Below, in pieces: positions 8,356 to 15,901 of a stretch of DNA of 36,185 nucleotides. The notes under the pieces are model-generated. The model was not told the origin of the DNA. It made no database searches and saw nothing but the letters and a program-made list of their open reading frames with translations. Position 1 is the first letter of the stretch. Each line of letters starts with the position of its first letter. The DNA is from Anaerolineae bacterium (GTDB lineage Bacteria; Chloroflexota; Anaerolineae; Aggregatilineales; Phototrophicaceae): positions 1 to 36,185 of the forward strand of contig JADLAY010000032.1 in assembly GCA_020849765.1 (NCBI GenBank), given 5' to 3'. Made by a program: the position numbers and the translations under genes.

Positions 8356-8796
8356 TTGACCGAACTATCGTATCCCGGCTTTCATCACGCCTGTCGCCTG
8401 CAAGTGCGCTGGGCAGACCTGGACGCGCTGGGGCACGTCAACAACGCCACCTACCTGACCTACCTGGAGCAGGCGCGTATCGAGTTCTTCCACAGCCTGG
8501 CGCTCTGGGATGGCAAGCCGGATAAGCTCGGCCTGATCATGGCGCGCGCAGTCGTCGACTATAAGCTCCCGCTCAATGCTGAGGACGATGTGACCATCTA
8601 CACGCGCGTGGCGCGCCTGGGCGGCAAGAGTTTCGATACCGAGCAGCACGTCGTCTGCCAACGGGGCGGTGAATTCGCTGTCGCCGCCGTCGCCATCATC
8701 ACGATCGTTGTCTACGATTATCCCGCCGGGCAATCCGCGGCCATCCCCGACGCGTGGCGGGCCAGCTTACAGTCCCATTGGGTAGGTGAGGCGTAG
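8356..8796 (+). CDS. Acyl-CoA thioesterase (4-hydroxybenzoyl-CoA thioesterase-like hot-dog fold)
   Basis: The 146-residue hot-dog protein has the family signature RWADLDALGHVNNATYLTYLEQARIEFF. The catalytic Asp is at residue 23 and the GHVNN loop at 26-30. These enzymes hydrolyse acyl-CoA thioesters in the cytoplasm, and the acyl specificity cannot be read from the sequence. The start is TTG at 8356. No in-frame ATG gives a better start, and AAGGA lies about ten bases upstream. It is the third gene of a same-strand cluster. Confidence 0.85.
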   Translation: MTELSYPGFHHACRLQVRWADLDALGHVNNATYLTYLEQARIEFFHSLALWDGKPDKLGLIMARAVVDYKLPLNAEDDVTIYTRVARLGGKSFDTEQHVVCQRGGEFAVAAVAIITIVVYDYPAGQSAAIPDAWRASLQSHWVGEA

Positions 8797-8867
8797 GCCA
8801 GTCGTCACTTGAAGCTCCACCCCCGTGCCTATAGGCTTGATCTACTCACGAACCAAGGAGGTCACAC

Positions 8868-10076
8868 GTGAAGTTCAAGTCGATTCTACTGCTGGCGCTT
8901 AGCCTGCTGCTGATCGTGGCACTGCCGGTGCTGGCTCAGGGGGAAACCAACAGCATCGCCTTCAATGGCGTTAGCTTCCAATTCCCGCCGGCGCTGGCGA
9001 GCAGCGTCAATGTCAGCCAGCATGCGGGCGACCCGGTCGATCTGCAAGCGCCGGGCGGCCCACAAGCGCCTTATACCGAATTCCTGCTCTATAACGATAC
9101 GCCCGCACCGGAGAGCATCTTCGACGCCGGTGGCATTCGCGTCTACCGCATCGCGGACTTCGCCAGTTACCCGGACTACCAGCACGGTGCGGATGTCGTC
9201 AGCAGCATGGTCGGTGGCCAGGCCGATCTGACGCCCTACATGGCGGCGAATACGGCGGACAGCAGCAACGCACTGCCCTTCCTGCCGATCGTCCCGTCCA
9301 ACCAGATCATTCGCGCCCGCGCGCACTACGTTGGCAATGACTCGTTCTCCGGGGTCGCATACATCACGGCTTTCCGCCAGGATGTGTCGCCCTTCGTCAA
9401 CAACGAGTTCATCTACACGGTGCAGGGTGTCAGCGCGGATGGCAGCCTGTATGTGTCGGCCATCTTCCCGCTGAGCACGTCGCTCTTCCCGGACACAATT
9501 CCGGCTGATTTCGACATGGATACCTTCGTCGCCGGTATCGATCAGTACATCAACGACAGCACGGCGACTCTGAACGCGGGCCTGCCGACCGATTTCACGC
9601 CGACGCTGGACATGATCGATTCGGTCATCGCCTCGCTCGTGCTCACACCGGTGACCAGCGCCGGGCCGCTCGCGCCCGATCAGGCCACGCCATCGCTGGA
9701 GCCGACGACCGTCGCCGACCCGACCTTTGGCGGTCTGGCCGGTGTGTGGACGCTGACCAGTTGGGGCGATCCGAGCACAGCGACGCTGCCTGTCGAAGGC
9801 TCGACCGTGACGGTCGCTTTCGGCCCGGATGGCATCAGCGGCAGCGGCGGTTGCAACAACTATCGTGGCAACTTCCAGTACGACAACGGCATCCTCGTCA
9901 TCGAGCCGCTGGTCTCCACCATGATGGCCTGCGAACAGGCGATCACGGAGCAGGAAACGGCCTACCTGAGCGCCCTGCAAAGTGCCAACGGCTATCAACT
10001 TGTCGATGGTAATCTGATCGTCTACTACGAGGGCGGGGTGCTCAACTTCAGCCCTGCCGCCACGGAAGCAGGCTAA
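8868..10076 (+). CDS. Exported META-domain (HslJ-like) protein
   Basis: The 402-residue product has a Sec signal peptide (about residues 1-23, ending VLAQG). A long N-terminal region of unknown fold (about 25-260) comes next, then a Pro/Thr-rich linker. The C-terminal META domain (about 285-395) shows GVWTLTSWGD, ISGSGGCNNYRGNFQ, STMMACEQAITEQETAYLSAL and NLIVYYEGG. META domains occur in HslJ and other envelope proteins, where they act outside the cytoplasmic membrane. The role here is unknown. The start is GTG at 8868, preceded by a perfect AAGGAGG, which fixes it. A palindrome follows the stop. Confidence 0.85.
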   Translation: MKFKSILLLALSLLLIVALPVLAQGETNSIAFNGVSFQFPPALASSVNVSQHAGDPVDLQAPGGPQAPYTEFLLYNDTPAPESIFDAGGIRVYRIADFASYPDYQHGADVVSSMVGGQADLTPYMAANTADSSNALPFLPIVPSNQIIRARAHYVGNDSFSGVAYITAFRQDVSPFVNNEFIYTVQGVSADGSLYVSAIFPLSTSLFPDTIPADFDMDTFVAGIDQYINDSTATLNAGLPTDFTPTLDMIDSVIASLVLTPVTSAGPLAPDQATPSLEPTTVADPTFGGLAGVWTLTSWGDPSTATLPVEGSTVTVAFGPDGISGSGGCNNYRGNFQYDNGILVIEPLVSTMMACEQAITEQETAYLSALQSANGYQLVDGNLIVYYEGGVLNFSPAATEAG

Positions 10077-10091
10077 CTCTGACGGGACAAT

Positions 10092-10119
10092 GTAGAGGCA
10101 CGGTTTTCCGTGCCTCTAC
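10092..10119. repeat. Palindromic hairpin, terminator or dispersed repeat (copy A)
   Basis: A perfect 12-bp inverted repeat (GTAGAGGCACGG / CCGTGCCTCTAC) with a TTTT loop starts 16 bases after the META-domain gene. There is no downstream T-run. It resembles the palindrome at 15673-15700 with compensated arm changes. A second imperfect inverted repeat (CGAGACGGCGC / GCGCCGATCTCG) lies at 10132-10164. Confidence 0.65.
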
Positions 10120-10183
10120 GAACCCATCCCCCGAGACGGCGCCAGTCCCCCTGCGCCGATCTCGTTCACATGCTTTGGATGGC

Positions 10184-10567
10184 TCAGGCCATCGCTTCTT
10201 CTTCGCCGGACGGGCGACCTAACATCAGGCGCAGGATGCTCTCTTCGTAACCGACGGCGGACGCCAGTCGTTCGAGCATCTCATCCGTGTAATCGTCCTG
10301 CTTGAGCTCACCTTTAATCAGTGCGGCGGCGTTGGAGCTGGTGAGGCCCGCGGCGCTGGCGAGTTGATCGACCGTCATGCTCTGGCGACGAGCACACGCG
10401 CCGATGAACATGCCGACCATGCGCGCGCGGTTGGTCTGGGGTGACATCCTGGCGCCGTGCTTTTTCAGCAGTTCGGCTTTGACGACGCGATGAATGTGTT
10501 CGTTTTGGTTCTTGAATTCGTCGCGCACTAAGCGGCGCAGGTGTTCAATGCCCCTGTTCTGTGTCAT
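10184..10567 (-). CDS. Small HTH (XRE-like) protein coupled to a sigma factor
   Basis: The 127-residue cytoplasmic protein has a helix-turn-helix-like C-terminal half: MTVDQLASAAGLTSSNAAALIKGE, then YTDEMLERLASAVGYEESILRLML. It resembles Cro/C1-type (XRE) regulators. The N-terminal half (HLRRLVRDEFKNQNEHIHRVVKAELLKKHG) is helical and charged. No membrane segment or zinc-anti-sigma (HxxxCxxC) motif is seen. The ATG at 10567 overlaps the sigma-factor stop as ATGA, so translation is coupled. By position it could be a non-classical anti-sigma factor or co-regulator, but this is inference. Confidence 0.65.
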   Translation of the reverse strand: MTQNRGIEHLRRLVRDEFKNQNEHIHRVVKAELLKKHGARMSPQTNRARMVGMFIGACARRQSMTVDQLASAAGLTSSNAAALIKGELKQDDYTDEMLERLASAVGYEESILRLMLGRPSGEEEAMA

Positions 10568-11220
10568 GACGTGCGATCTCCTCGATCTATTTGCCGTGCT
10601 TTCAACAACCCACGCAATTTGCTTTTGCAGCGCCAAACAATCATTGAAATCGTATCTTCTTCCAACTGGTAGCGCGCGGCCAGCTCACCTCGATTGGCAT
10701 CGTCGAGCAGCGAGGCGAGCAAGATTTCGCGATCGCGAAGTTTCAGGTCGCGAAGCACCTCGTCGAGGATGGAGACTTGCTCGAAGAGCAGTACTTCATC
10801 TTCAGCGCTGTGATTGATCAGCCCATTCGCATACAGAAACATGTCGAGTGTGAATTCATTTTCCAGGTTCTTCGCCTGGATGTCTTCCATCGACGGCACG
10901 TGCTGGCGATCCACCCGCAGGAAGGTTTGCACGTGATGCCGTGCGATGCTGTGCAGCCAGTGGCCGAGCTTGTCTTCACTCTGGTAGACGAAGCCTTCCA
11001 TCTTGCGGACCGCCGTGCGCCAGGTTTCTTGCTCCACATCATCCAGCAGTTCGGCGGGGAGGTCTCGTTTGCGCAGCATCTGCCCAATGGCGTCCCGCAG
11101 ATCGCCAGCATACCGCGCAATCAATAATTCCCAGGCGATCTCGTCTCCACGCTTGAGCCGGGCGATCCACTGCTCTTGATCGCGGATAGTGGCGGGTGCG
11201 GTATCCATATAATGAGACAT
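10564..11220 (-). CDS. RNA polymerase sigma-70 family (ECF-like) factor
   Basis: The 218-residue protein has an ECF-type layout. Region 2 lies at about 25-105 (LIARYAGDLRDAIGQML, ELLDDVEQETWRTAVRKM, GHWLHSIARHHVQTFLR). Region 4 lies at about 155-210 (VLRDLKLRDREILLASLLD, ELAARYQLEEDTISMIVWRCKSKLRGLL), where the HTH would read the -35 element. The start at 11220 has AAAGGTAG upstream. The downstream HTH gene is translationally coupled and is probably its regulator. A TlpA-like gene lies 64 bases upstream on the same strand. Confidence 0.8.
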   Translation of the reverse strand: MSHYMDTAPATIRDQEQWIARLKRGDEIAWELLIARYAGDLRDAIGQMLRKRDLPAELLDDVEQETWRTAVRKMEGFVYQSEDKLGHWLHSIARHHVQTFLRVDRQHVPSMEDIQAKNLENEFTLDMFLYANGLINHSAEDEVLLFEQVSILDEVLRDLKLRDREILLASLLDDANRGELAARYQLEEDTISMIVWRCKSKLRGLLKARQIDRGDRTS

Positions 11221-11284
11221 ACGCGCTACCTTTTTATTTCGCTCACATGCTCATTATGCGCGATTTCGGCAGGATTTCTACAAA

Positions 11285-11893
11285 TTAGTCCGAATCGAGC
11301 GTCGAAGCCATCATTTGCAGCTCCAGCGTCGTGATCTCGCCGTAGTGCTGGAGCTTGACGACACCGTCACGATCCAGACCATACGTGATCGGGATATTGA
11401 TGGCACCATAGTTGGTGCTGACCATCGTATCGAGGTCGAGCAGCACCGGGAAACCATCGATCTCGCGCTCGTTCAGCCACGGCGTGATCACGTCCGCCGT
11501 TTCGCCGACGTTGATCGAAAGCAGATTGGCGTCCGGATTATCGTGTACAAAGCGGGTGATGGCGGGCATCTCGCGCTCGCACGGCGGGCACCAGGTCGCC
11601 CAGAAGTTAAGGATGAGCGTCTGGCCCTGGTAATCCGCCAGGCTGTAGATGCCTCCATCCAGTGCGCTCAGCGAAAAGTCGACGACCGCGCTGCGCGTGG
11701 AGTTGGCGGGCGGCGCGGCGGGCAGCGTGACCGGTGGCGGCGTCGCCACGATCGTTTGCGTGCTGGCGGATGAGCTGGCGAAGACGACGACGGCAGCGGC
11801 GATCCCCAGCAGCGGAAAGATCAGCAGGATCAGAGCTGGTGACGGCCCGCGACGAGGGCGTTGGACTGCGGGTGGGTTGGGTGTTTGAGACAT
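11285..11893 (-). CDS. Membrane-anchored TlpA-like thioredoxin
   Basis: The 202-residue protein has a basic N-terminus, a single membrane segment (about residues 20-42) and a Pro/Thr-rich spacer. A TlpA/ResA-like thioredoxin domain follows, with WATWCPPC (98-105; Cys 102 and 105) and cis-Pro at 168 (NIPIT). It would face the outside and act in thiol-disulfide exchange, for example in cytochrome c maturation or envelope protein reduction. The client is unknown. The ATG at 11893 has no ribosome-binding site, but a TATTGT box lies just upstream, which suggests a leaderless mRNA. It is divergent from the alcohol dehydrogenase gene. Confidence 0.85.
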   Translation of the reverse strand: MSQTPNPPAVQRPRRGPSPALILLIFPLLGIAAAVVVFASSSASTQTIVATPPPVTLPAAPPANSTRSAVVDFSLSALDGGIYSLADYQGQTLILNFWATWCPPCEREMPAITRFVHDNPDANLLSINVGETADVITPWLNEREIDGFPVLLDLDTMVSTNYGAINIPITYGLDRDGVVKLQHYGEITTLELQMMASTLDSD

Positions 11894-11901
11894 CGCGGCT
11901 T

Positions 11902-11907
11902 ACAATA
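11902..11907 (-). promoter_or_regulatory. -10-like box (TATTGT) before the TlpA-like gene
   Basis: On the minus strand TATTGT ends eight bases before the ATG at 11893 and no ribosome-binding site is present. This is consistent with leaderless transcription. Confidence 0.3.
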
Positions 11908-12010
11908 CTGAGCAACACTTGTCCTTCACGCGCCGTTGGCCCGCATGCGGCCATCGAGCGCTTACAAGACTGCATTATATAGGATCGCTGACCGGAGGAA
12001 AGGATTATCA

Positions 12011-13171
12011 ATGGTTTCTGAGTTCATGACGTCGCCTCGCATCGTTTATGGTGTCGGGGCGCTGGCGCAGATTGGCACGATTGCCGCGAGCATGTCCAGG
12101 TCCGGCAAGATTCTCGTCGTCACTGGTAGTGATCCGGCGCGCGCCGAGCCGCTGCTGGGGCACTTGCGTGCGGCAGGCCTGACGCCGGTCGTCTTCCCGA
12201 CGCAGGGTGAGCCGAAGGTTGAAACCGCCGAGGAAGGCGTGCGCATGGTGCGCGCGGAAGCCTGCGACCTCGTGATCGGCTACGGTGGCGGCAGCCCGAT
12301 CGACGCAGGTAAAGCGATCGCCGCCCTGGCGACCAACCCCGGCGAGCCGCTCGACTATCTGGAAGTCATCGGCAAGGCGCAGCCGCTCGAACAGCCGCCG
12401 CTGCCTTACATTGCCGTGCCGACGACGGCGGGCACCGGCTCGGAAGTGACGCGCAATGCCGTGCTCGCCTCCGAGGAGAAGAAGGTCAAGGTCAGCGTGC
12501 GCAGCCCGTTGATGATCCCGCGCGTCGCCCTGATCGACCCCGAGTTGGCGCAGTCGCTGCCGCCATCGGTGACGGCCAGCGCCGGCATGGACGCGCTGAC
12601 GCAGGTGATCGAGCCGTTCACCAGCAGCAAGGCCACGCCGATGACCGACGCACTTGCCCGTGATGGCATCGTGCGCGCGGCGCGCTCACTGCGCCGGGCT
12701 TACGAGCACCCGGACGATCTCGACGCGCGCTCGGACATGGCGCTGGCGGCGCTCTACAGCGGCATCTCGCTGGCAAACGCGGCGCTCGGCGCGGTGCATG
12801 GCTTCGCCGGGCCGCTCGGCGGCATGTACCCGATTCCACACGGCGTTATCTGCGCGCGCCTGCTGCCGATCGTGATGGAAGCTAACCTCAAGGCGCTGCG
12901 TGAGCGTGCGTCCGATCATCCGGCGCTGGCGCGCTACGGCGAGATCGCGCGCATTGTCACCGGCAGAGACGACGCGGCGGCGGACGACGGCATCGCCTGG
13001 ACCTACGAACTGCGCGACGCGCTGGCGATCCCCGGCCTCGGCGAGTTCGGCCTGAAAGCCGATCACTTCGCCGACGTGCTGCCCAAAGCGCAGCGCGCCA
13101 GCAGCATGAAAGGCAACCCGCTGCTGCTGACCGAGGACGAACTGCTGGGTATTCTGGCCCAGGCCATCTAG
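12011..13171 (+). CDS. Iron-containing (group III) alcohol dehydrogenase family protein
   Basis: This 386-residue protein of the Fe-ADH family has a nucleotide-binding YGGGSPIDAGKA (91-102), PTTAGTGSEVTRNAV (137-151), AGMDALTQVIEPF (191-203), AVHGFAGPLGG (261-271) and IPHGVI (275-280). The family reduces aldehydes or oxidises alcohols with NAD(P)H. By alignment to FucO, metal ligands Asp194, His263 and His277 are present, but the ligand matching His200 is Gln198. That substitution (DALTQ) is known in a subfamily of these proteins. The substrate is not predictable. The start at 12011 is chosen for the strong GGAGGAAAGG upstream; the open frame begins earlier at 11936. Confidence 0.85.
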   Translation: MVSEFMTSPRIVYGVGALAQIGTIAASMSRSGKILVVTGSDPARAEPLLGHLRAAGLTPVVFPTQGEPKVETAEEGVRMVRAEACDLVIGYGGGSPIDAGKAIAALATNPGEPLDYLEVIGKAQPLEQPPLPYIAVPTTAGTGSEVTRNAVLASEEKKVKVSVRSPLMIPRVALIDPELAQSLPPSVTASAGMDALTQVIEPFTSSKATPMTDALARDGIVRAARSLRRAYEHPDDLDARSDMALAALYSGISLANAALGAVHGFAGPLGGMYPIPHGVICARLLPIVMEANLKALRERASDHPALARYGEIARIVTGRDDAAADDGIAWTYELRDALAIPGLGEFGLKADHFADVLPKAQRASSMKGNPLLLTEDELLGILAQAI

Positions 13172-13183
13172 CCAGACCTGCAC

Positions 13184-13212
13184 TTTGCGGTTCGGATGAG
13201 TGCGATTACAAT
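13184..13212 (+). promoter_or_regulatory. Sigma-70-like promoter of the S41 protease gene
   Basis: TTTGCG (13184-13189) and TACAAT (13207-13212) are separated by 17 bases, 34 bases before the ATG at 13247. The -10 is a good match and the -35 is weak. Confidence 0.35.
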
Positions 13213-13246
13213 GCAGATTAACGGCTATTCGATAGGAGTTATTTCC

Positions 13247-15628
13247 ATGCAGAAACGCAGTCTATACGTCGTAATGGCGCTCTTCACCGTGCTCATCCTT
13301 TCGGTGAATGCCATCGCCGCGGCGCAAGATTTGCTGCCCGCTGCCCAGATCGAGAATGACGAGGGCGGTGTGGCGGTCGTGAACGGGACGATGCCGATTA
13401 CGAATCCCAACATCCGTGAGACCACCGTCCAGCCCATCATCCTGCTGGAAGATCAGGGCGGGTTTGTCACGCATAATGTCGAATTCACCTTCCCGGTCGA
13501 ATCGCAGGCCTTCGGGGCCATCACGAACAACTTCTACACGGACAACATCATCACCTTCGAGATGGTCTTGCCCGGCGCGCCGCAAGGGACGCGTCATGAT
13601 GTCGATAACGACGGCGAAGTCGATACCGGCGTCGAGGTTTACACGATTGCTTTCTGGGACAACCGCTTTGGCGATCCGTTCATCAGCGAGCGCGATGGCT
13701 ACAGCTGGTCGACCGCCTACGCGACCACGCGCACGAGCGTCGACCCGAACACGCTCTACGAAATCATCGGCGGGCAATATCTGGTCTACGCTCCGGATGA
13801 CGAGCAGGGCTTCCCGTCGGGCTTTGGCGATGATGGCCTGCTCTTCACCGAAGACGACCCGACCGTGTCGATCCCGGCAGGTTGGACGCTCGTCGACATG
13901 GACTCCGAACCCTTCACCTACAATCGGTCGAGCGAAGTCACCGTCGAGCTGCATGAGCCGGAAGAACTCCAGCCGGAAGACTACAGCGACATGAGCTACA
14001 CGGAAGCCTTCAACGCTTTCATCGACCTGGCGAAGAACGAATATGCCTTCACCGAGTTGAAGGGCATCGACTGGGAAGCACTGCGCGAGAAGTATCTGCC
14101 CGACGTCGAACAGGCTGAGGCCGACGGCGATCTTAACGGTTTCATCGTGGCGCTGGATGCGCTCACCCGCGACGTGCCGGATGGCCACTGGCAGTTCCCG
14201 CAGATGCCGTCGAGTATTCTGGATGACAGGTTCCTCGAGCAGACGGCGGGCGGCTATGGGTTGTCGCTGCGCGAACTGAGCGACGGCCGTGTCGTCGTTG
14301 TCTATCTCTCGCCCGGCGGCCCTGCTGATGCAGCGGGCATCCAGGTTGGCGCGGATGTGCTCGAATACGGCGGCCAGCCGATTGGAGATGCCATCGACGC
14401 GGTTATCCCGTTCGCCGGTGTCGGCAGCCCGGATGGCCTCCGCTACCAGCAGGTGCGCTACCTGACGCGTGCGCCCATGGGCTCTGAGGTCGAGGTCACC
14501 TTCCAGAACCCCGGCGCGGAGCCGGAAACCGTCACCCTGGAGACGAGCGATGAGCGCGACAGCTTCGCCTTCGGCTCGGTCTACCGCGGTCTGGATAACC
14601 TGGCGCCGCCGCTGACCTACGAATTCCTCGACAGCGGTTACGGTTATGTCAAGATTTCGTCGTTCAACGGCAACGAGCCGGTCATGATCGAGACCTGGGA
14701 TTACTTCATGTCCTTGGTGCAGCAGCTGGGCGTGCAGGGCATCATCCTCGACATGCGCCAGAACGGCGGCGGCTACTCGCAGATCGGCGACCGCATCGCC
14801 GGTTACTTCTTCGACGAAGAGCTGGTTGCGGGCAACCGCCAGAGCTATAACCCCGTCAGCGGCGAATTCTTCGGCGACCCGAACTTCCCGACCCGCATCT
14901 TCCCGCCGGAAGACCCGGATCTGTATTTCGGTGGGCCGGTCGTCGTCCTGGTCGGGCCGGGCTGCGCCAGCGCCTGCGAGTTCTTCACCTTCAATATGAC
15001 TCAGCAAGACCGCGCGACCATCGTCGGCCAGTACTCGACGGCGGGCCTCGGCGGCGGCTGGGAAGAAGTCTATCTGCCGGATGGCCTCAGCATCGCGCTG
15101 CCGGTCAACCGCCCGGTCGATAGCGAGGGCAACGTCATTATCGAAGGCACGGGCATTGTGCCGGATGTGCGCGTGCCGGTGACCGAGGAAAGCGTCGTCA
15201 GCGGCGAAGACATCGTGCTTGATTACGGCGTTCGCACGCTTGACGAGGCGCTCGGCGTGGTCGGCACGGATCAGGCGCCGCCGGTCGAGGTCGCTTACAT
15301 CGACGGCGGTGCGATCGGGATTGGCGATACGGTCGAGGGCGACATCACCGCGGGCGAACGCGTTCGCTATCTGCTGACGCCCGAAGCCGATACCACGGTC
15401 GACATCTCGTTAACTGATGCCGACGGTGCGCTCGATACCTACCTGCGCATCTACGACGCCGATGACAACCTGATCACCGAGAACGATGACATCAAGCTCG
15501 GCGAGGAGATCAACTCGTTGGTGGAAGGCTTCCCGGTCAATGCGGGCGAGGCGATCACCATCGAAGTTGCCACCTACGACGATGCGCTCGATGGCTCGTA
15601 CACCCTGACGGTCGGCGCGACGGAGTAG
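13247..15628 (+). CDS. Exported S41-family serine protease with PDZ and C-terminal PPC-like domain
   Basis: The 793-residue protein has a Sec signal peptide (1-27). An N-terminal region with Asp-rich, calcium-loop-like DVDNDGEVDTG (118-128) follows. Next come a helical region (about 245-330) containing DGHWQF (312-317), a PDZ-like domain (about 335-435; VVYLSPGGPADAAGIQVGADVLEYGG) and the S41 core (about 460-645; IILDMRQNGGGY, GPGCASACEFF). Ser575 is the probable nucleophile and His314 the probable base, as in tricorn-type S41 enzymes; the CtpA-type Lys is not evident. A pre-peptidase C-terminal (PPC)-like domain (about 700-790; YLRIYDADDNLITENDD) may aid secretion. The start at 13247 is supported by the signal peptide and AGGAG. 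Confidence 0.85.
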   Translation: MQKRSLYVVMALFTVLILSVNAIAAAQDLLPAAQIENDEGGVAVVNGTMPITNPNIRETTVQPIILLEDQGGFVTHNVEFTFPVESQAFGAITNNFYTDNIITFEMVLPGAPQGTRHDVDNDGEVDTGVEVYTIAFWDNRFGDPFISERDGYSWSTAYATTRTSVDPNTLYEIIGGQYLVYAPDDEQGFPSGFGDDGLLFTEDDPTVSIPAGWTLVDMDSEPFTYNRSSEVTVELHEPEELQPEDYSDMSYTEAFNAFIDLAKNEYAFTELKGIDWEALREKYLPDVEQAEADGDLNGFIVALDALTRDVPDGHWQFPQMPSSILDDRFLEQTAGGYGLSLRELSDGRVVVVYLSPGGPADAAGIQVGADVLEYGGQPIGDAIDAVIPFAGVGSPDGLRYQQVRYLTRAPMGSEVEVTFQNPGAEPETVTLETSDERDSFAFGSVYRGLDNLAPPLTYEFLDSGYGYVKISSFNGNEPVMIETWDYFMSLVQQLGVQGIILDMRQNGGGYSQIGDRIAGYFFDEELVAGNRQSYNPVSGEFFGDPNFPTRIFPPEDPDLYFGGPVVVLVGPGCASACEFFTFNMTQQDRATIVGQYSTAGLGGGWEEVYLPDGLSIALPVNRPVDSEGNVIIEGTGIVPDVRVPVTEESVVSGEDIVLDYGVRTLDEALGVVGTDQAPPVEVAYIDGGAIGIGDTVEGDITAGERVRYLLTPEADTTVDISLTDADGALDTYLRIYDADDNLITENDDIKLGEEINSLVEGFPVNAGEAITIEVATYDDALDGSYTLTVGATE

Positions 15629-15672
15629 CTGAACGCACTTCGCCACGGCTCGGCAATTGTTTAATATGACCT

Positions 15673-15700
15673 GTAAGGGCGCGTGAATCCGCGCCCTTAC
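15673..15700. repeat. Palindromic hairpin, terminator or dispersed repeat (copy B)
   Basis: A perfect 11-bp inverted repeat (GTAAGGGCGCG / CGCGCCCTTAC, 6-base loop) lies 45 bases after the S41 gene. Relative to the palindrome at 10092-10119 the arms differ at three positions and each change is matched on the opposite arm. Confidence 0.65.
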
Positions 15701-15730
15701 CGTCTAAAAATGTTGAGATCTACCAAATTC

Positions 15731-15763
15731 CAGCGCTAAAATCGCCCGCGCAGCGCTGTTTTT
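15731..15763 (+). terminator. Stem-loop with U-run upstream of glnA
   Basis: CAGCGCT and AGCGCTG (7-bp stem, 14-base loop) are followed directly by TTTTT. It is either the terminator of the S41 gene, about 100 bases past its stop, or a leader attenuator of glnA if the promoter lies upstream. The remaining leader to 15901 shows no other clear element. Confidence 0.45.
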
Positions 15764-15901
15764 CGGCTTCATTGTGCAAACCTCACAGCTATGACAGGCC
15801 GTTTTTGTCAAGAATCCCCTTACCACTCCCCCGGCCCGATTGTTTAGAATGTCACAATTCTTGCTCGTTAGTCGAATATCACCAAATGGAGAGTTGATAC
15901 C

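Noticed and set aside
13262..15007. 581-codon open frame on the minus strand
   Set aside because: It is antisense to the S41 protease gene, with His/Arg/Asp-rich shadow composition.
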